Assembly (NCBI GenBank): GCA_964582225.1
Contig: CAZORA010000009.1
Span: 19,214-83,213, forward strand
DNA: 64,000 nucleotides
Reading direction: 5' to 3'
DNA from: Dokdonella_A sp964582225
Lineage (GTDB): Bacteria; Pseudomonadota; Gammaproteobacteria; Xanthomonadales; Rhodanobacteraceae
Shown here: positions 60,622-64,000 of the stretch, in pieces
Numbering within the stretch: the first letter of the stretch is position 1
How the letters are laid out: the number at the start of each line of letters is the position of its first letter
The notes under the pieces: generated by a model
Databases searched by the model: none
Seen by the model: the letters and a program-made list of their open reading frames with translations, nothing else
What the model was told of the DNA's origin: nothing
Translations under genes and position numbers: made by a program

Positions 60622-61557
60622 ATGAGTCCCGTTCCTGCGCTCGACGTCGTCGAGCTGAAGAAGACCTATGCCAACGGCGTGCAGGCGCTGAAGGGCGTCA
60701 CCCTGCGCGTGGAGGAAGGCGACTTCTTCGCTCTGCTGGGACCGAACGGCGCCGGCAAGTCGACCCTGATAGGAATCCTCGCGTCGCTGGTCAACGCCAG
60801 CGAAGGCGAGGCGCGCATCTTCGGCGTGTCGATCCGCAGCCAGCGCAGCGCCGCCATGCGCCTGCTCGGCCTGGTGCCGCAGGAGCTCAACTTCAACCAG
60901 TTCGAGACGCCCTTCGACATCTGCATCAACCAGGCTGGCTTCTACGGCATCGATCGCCGCGAGGCCGCCGGACGGGCAGAAAAATACCTGCGCCAGCTGG
61001 CACTCTGGGACAAGGCTTTCTACCCCTCTCGCGCGCTTTCCGGCGGCATGAAGCGGCGCCTGATGATTGCCCGGGCGATGATCTGCGAGCCGCGCCTGCT
61101 GATTCTCGACGAGCCGACCGCTGGGGTCGACATCGAAATCCGCCGCTCGATGTGGAAGTTCATCAGCGAGATCAACGCCGAGGGCACCACGGTGATTTTG
61201 ACCACCCACTACCTCGAGGAAGCCGAGCAGCTCTGCCGCAACATCGCGATCATCGATCACGGCCGGCTGATCGAGAACACTTCGATGCGGAAGCTGCTCG
61301 CGCGACTCGACGTGGAGACCTTCGTACTCGACCTCGCCAAGCCCCTGGCGGGGCCGCTGCCCGCGGTGCCGAACGTGCGCCTGACGCAGGTCGACGAGCT
61401 GACCCTGGAAGCGGAAATGGCGCGCGGCCACGATCTCAACCAGCTGTTCGCGGTGCTCTCCGCGCGCGCGATCACGGTGCGTTCGATGCGCAACAAGGCG
61501 AACCGTCTGGAAGAGCTTTTCGTGCGCCTGATCGATGCCGACAAGGACGCCGCATGA
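60622..61557 (+). CDS. yadG: ABC transporter ATP-binding protein (YadG-like)
   Basis: A 311-residue ATPase: Walker A GPNGAGKST, Q-loop LVPQELNFN, signature LSGGMKRRL, Walker B LLILDEPTAGVD and switch His in TTHYLEE. The VPQELNF and SGGMKRRLMIARA patterns fit the YadG/ABC-2 subfamily. It powers the permease encoded next, overlapping it by 4 bases (ATGA). YadGH exporters are of unknown substrate; related systems move polysaccharide or drugs. Confidence 0.92.
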   Translation: MSPVPALDVVELKKTYANGVQALKGVTLRVEEGDFFALLGPNGAGKSTLIGILASLVNASEGEARIFGVSIRSQRSAAMRLLGLVPQELNFNQFETPFDICINQAGFYGIDRREAAGRAEKYLRQLALWDKAFYPSRALSGGMKRRLMIARAMICEPRLLILDEPTAGVDIEIRRSMWKFISEINAEGTTVILTTHYLEEAEQLCRNIAIIDHGRLIENTSMRKLLARLDVETFVLDLAKPLAGPLPAVPNVRLTQVDELTLEAEMARGHDLNQLFAVLSARAITVRSMRNKANRLEELFVRLIDADKDAA

Positions 61558-62324
61558 GCCCCAACCTGATCGCCCTGCGCACGGTACTGCGCCGCGAGGT
61601 GGCGCGTATCCTGCGCATCTGGACCCAGACCCTGCTGCCTTCGGCGATCACGATGACACTCTACTTCGTGATCTTCGGCACCATGATCGGCAGCCGCATC
61701 GGCGAGATGGCACCGGGCATCGGTTATATCGACTTCATCGTGCCCGGCCTCATCATGATGGCCGTCATCACCAACTCCTACGGCAACATTTCCTCGTCAT
61801 TTTTCGGCGCCAAGTTCGGCCACTACGTGGAGGAAATGCTGGCTTCGCCGATGCCGGGCTGGGTGATCCTAGGCGGCTATGTGGGCGGCGCAGTGCTGCG
61901 CGGCCTGATGGTGGCGTTGATCGTGCTCGCGATCTCGCTGTTCTTCACCAGCATCCACCTGCACCACGTCGGCGTGACGCTGACCACCGTGCTGCTCACG
62001 GCGATCGTGTTTTCGCTTGCCGGCTTCGTCAATGCCGTGTTCGCCACCAAGTTCGACGACATCGCCCTGGTGCCGACCTTCCTGCTGGCGCCGCTGACCT
62101 ACTTGGGCGGCGTGTTCTACTCGGTCAACGCGATCGGCAGCCCCTGGCGCGAGATCAGCTACGCGAACCCGGTGCTCTACATGGTGAACGCTTTCCGCTA
62201 CGGCCTGCTCAACATGAGCGACGTGCCGCTGACGGCCGCTTTCGCGGTCATGTTCGGCTTTGCCCTGGTGCTCGCCGCGGTGAGCCTGTTCCTGCTCGAG
62301 CGCGGCGTCGGCCTGCGCTCGTGA
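61554..62324 (+). CDS. yadH: ABC-2 type transporter permease (YadH-like)
   Basis: A 256-residue inner-membrane protein with six hydrophobic helices. RREVARILRIWTQTLLPSAITMTLYFVIFG at the N-terminus and ALVPTFLLAPLTYLGGVFYSVNAIG followed by NPVLYMVNAFRYGLLN are hallmarks of ABC-2 permeases of the YadH group. It pairs with the preceding ATPase as a homodimeric exporter. A strong terminator follows the stop by a few bases. Confidence 0.93.
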   Translation: MSPNLIALRTVLRREVARILRIWTQTLLPSAITMTLYFVIFGTMIGSRIGEMAPGIGYIDFIVPGLIMMAVITNSYGNISSSFFGAKFGHYVEEMLASPMPGWVILGGYVGGAVLRGLMVALIVLAISLFFTSIHLHHVGVTLTTVLLTAIVFSLAGFVNAVFATKFDDIALVPTFLLAPLTYLGGVFYSVNAIGSPWREISYANPVLYMVNAFRYGLLNMSDVPLTAAFAVMFGFALVLAAVSLFLLERGVGLRS

Positions 62325-62328
62325 AAAA

Positions 62329-62353
62329 GCCGGCGCCGCACGGCGGCGCCGGC
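62329..62353. terminator. Bidirectional intrinsic terminator between yadH and aceE
   Basis: A perfect 11-base-pair GC stem (62329-62339 with 62343-62353) and ACG loop. Read on the plus strand it is followed by CTTTCGCTT; on the minus strand it is followed by GCTTTTTCAC, a fair T-tract. It therefore ends both the ABC operon and aceE transcripts, better in the aceE direction. Confidence 0.75.
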
Positions 62354-62380
62354 CTTTCGCTTGCCGCTGAAGCTTTCCGC

Positions 62381-64000
62381 TCAGACCGTGACCGGATTCG
62401 GCTTGGTGCCGTCGAGCTTCCACACCTCGATCGCGCGCGCCACATCTTCGGGCTTCATCAGGCCGTCGGCCGCCAGCGCCGCGATCGCCGCGTGCGCCAC
62501 CCAGCGCCGGTCGACCTCGAAGAAGTCGCGCAGATGCTCGCGGGTGTCGCTGCGGCCGAAGCCGTCGGTGCCGAGCACGACGTAGCGCACACCCTCCGGG
62601 ATGAAGGCGCGAATCTGGTCCGGGAAGGCGCGCACGTAGTCGGTGGCGGCGACGACCGGGCCGGGACGGCCGGCGAGGCATGCGGTGACGTGAGCCCGCC
62701 GCGGTTTCTTCTCCAGCGGATGCAGGCGGTTCCAGCGCTCGACGTCGAAGCCGTCGCGGCGCAGCTCGGTGAAGCTCGGGCAGGACCAGATGTCGGCGGC
62801 GACGCCGAACTCCTGCTCGAGCAGCTCGGCGGCGGCGATCACCTCGCGCAGGATCGTGCCGCTGCCCATCAGCTGCACGCAGAGCTTGCGGTTCTTGCCC
62901 TTGGCCTGGCTGGCGCCGGAGTCGCGGAACAGGTACATGCCCTTGATGATGTCGTCCTGCACGCCGGCCGGCATTTCCGGATGGCTGTAGTTCTCGTTCA
63001 TCGTGGTGATGTAGTAGTAGACGTCCTCCTGCTCCTGCAGCATCTTGCGCGTGCCGTGCTGGAGGATCGTAGCCACTTCGTAGGAGAAGGTCGGATCGTA
63101 GGCGCGGCAGTTCGGGATCGCGCCGGCCAGCAGATGCGAGTGACCATCGGCGTGCTGCAGGCCTTCTCCATTCAGCGTGGTGCGCCCCGAGGTGCCGCCG
63201 ATCAGGAAGCCGCGGCAGTGCAGGTCTCCGGCCGCCCAAGCCAGGTCGCCCACGCGCTGGAAGCCAAACATCGAGTAGTAGATATAGAACGGCAGCATCG
63301 GCATGTTGCTGACCGAGTAGCTGGAACCCGCCGCCATCCAGGAGCTCATCGCGCCGGCTTCGCTGATGCCCTGCTGCAGCACCTGGCCCTGCTGATCCTC
63401 GTGGTAGTACATGAGCTCGGCGGCGTCGACCGGCTTGTATTTCTGACCGAAAGGCGCATAGATGCCGATCTGACGGAACATGCCTTCCATGCCGAACGTG
63501 CGCGCCTCGTCGGCGACGATCGGCACCACGTGGGGTGCGATCTGCTTGTCGCGCAGCAGCAGGTTCATGCCGCGCACCAGCGCCATGGTGCTCGAGAACT
63601 CGCGTTCACCGCTGCCCTGCGTGATCGACTTGAAGGCGTCCAGATCGGGCACCGCGATCGACGCGCTCTTCTGCCGGCGCTGCGGCAGGAAGCCGCCCAG
63701 CGCGCGGCGGCGCTCCAGCATGTACTCGACCTCGGGTGAATTTTCCGGCGGGCGGTAGTAGGGCACGTCGGCGATCTGCTCGTCCGTCAGCGGAATCTGG
63801 AAGCGGTCGCGGAACTGACGCACCGCATCCCCTCCCATCTTCTTCTGCTGATGGGTCGGGTTCTGCGCCTCACCCGAGCCGATGCCCATGCCGTAGCCCT
63901 TGACCGTCTTGGTGAGGATCACGGTCGGCATGCCCTTGGTGTGCATCGCCGCGTGGTAGGCGGCGTAGATCTTGTGCGGGTCGTGGCCGCCGCGGTTCAG
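62381..64000 (-). CDS. aceE: Pyruvate dehydrogenase E1 component (homodimeric), C-terminal part
   Basis: The last 539 residues of the E1 subunit that decarboxylates pyruvate with thiamine diphosphate and acetylates the E2 lipoyl group; the 5' part lies beyond base 64000. The window end reads LNRGGHDPHKIYAAYHAA, then ILTKTVKGYGMG, HQQKKMGGDAVRQFRDRF, PVDAAELMYYHEDQQGQ, SGRTTLNGEGLQHADGHSH and the C-terminal LGTDGFGRSDTREHLRDFFEVD. These match AceE of the complex using homodimeric E1 (about 890 residues). aceF and lpd are not in the window. Confidence 0.97.
   Translation of the reverse strand: MNRGGHDPHKIYAAYHAAMHTKGMPTVILTKTVKGYGMGIGSGEAQNPTHQQKKMGGDAVRQFRDRFQIPLTDEQIADVPYYRPPENSPEVEYMLERRRALGGFLPQRRQKSASIAVPDLDAFKSITQGSGEREFSSTMALVRGMNLLLRDKQIAPHVVPIVADEARTFGMEGMFRQIGIYAPFGQKYKPVDAAELMYYHEDQQGQVLQQGISEAGAMSSWMAAGSSYSVSNMPMLPFYIYYSMFGFQRVGDLAWAAGDLHCRGFLIGGTSGRTTLNGEGLQHADGHSHLLAGAIPNCRAYDPTFSYEVATILQHGTRKMLQEQEDVYYYITTMNENYSHPEMPAGVQDDIIKGMYLFRDSGASQAKGKNRKLCVQLMGSGTILREVIAAAELLEQEFGVAADIWSCPSFTELRRDGFDVERWNRLHPLEKKPRRAHVTACLAGRPGPVVAATDYVRAFPDQIRAFIPEGVRYVVLGTDGFGRSDTREHLRDFFEVDRRWVAHAAIAALAADGLMKPEDVARAIEVWKLDGTKPNPVTV

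Overview
The window is a GC-rich, densely packed bacterial chromosome segment with about 57 protein genes. I see no rRNA, tRNA, CRISPR array, prophage or insertion sequence. Gene content and order point to a gammaproteobacterium of the order Lysobacterales (Xanthomonadales). Signs of this are glyQ-glyS beside an orphan GspE/PilB-type ATPase, tatABC close by, a bacterial heterodimeric glycyl-tRNA synthetase, a homodimeric pyruvate dehydrogenase E1, PlsB, RdgC, and secreted proteases ending in an IFxxGF(E/D) motif that I recall from Lysobacterales proteomes. The genus cannot be fixed from this sequence alone.

Layout. 1-2163: end of a YbaY-like lipoprotein gene and a divergent secreted M64 metallopeptidase. 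2190-7892: glyQ-glyS diverging from an ATPase and a class I amidotransferase. 7978-11080: tatABC, then an envelope pair on the same strand (a C-terminally anchored secreted protein and a SYLF lipid-binding protein). 11229-15116: ferrochelatase, a hydrolase, a YgjP-like metallopeptidase and RdgC. 15376-18381: transketolase, phosphoglycolate phosphatase and a DUF465 protein. 18395-23164: a lipoprotein-plsB operon and a PerM-family permease. 23178-30173 is one long minus-strand run: DedA, a gliding-type (GldA/F/G-like) ABC exporter with a DUF4340-like partner, mutM and rep. 30301-35574: dusB, an MFS exporter, a PIF1/RecD-like helicase and an extended TrpRS. 35818-40434: two secreted proteins (one an M12-type metalloprotease), arginase, a DUF937 protein, a cluster of REP-like hairpins and an HPt protein. 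40586-44599: a catalytic/non-catalytic M16 peptidase pair and msrA-msrB. 44823-52444: a three-gene MdtABC-like RND pump without an outer-membrane channel gene. 52452-56933: MntH, a vitamin B6 pair (YggS and pyridoxal kinase) and a membrane fatty acid hydroxylase. 57041-64000: an S10 carboxypeptidase, a J-domain coiled-coil protein, ferredoxin-NADP reductase, a YadGH-like ABC exporter and the 3' part of aceE.

Much of the segment concerns the envelope and secretion: Tat export, several secreted proteases, lipoproteins, ABC and RND exporters, and phospholipid synthesis. Many neighbouring genes overlap by 4 bases (ATGA or GTGA), which suggests translational coupling. I found no obvious large novel machine. 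The most interesting leads are the shared C-terminal IFxxGF motif on two unrelated secreted metalloproteases, a 13-base element repeated in two divergent promoter regions, the Gld-like exporter joined to DNA-repair genes, and several uncharacterised envelope proteins.
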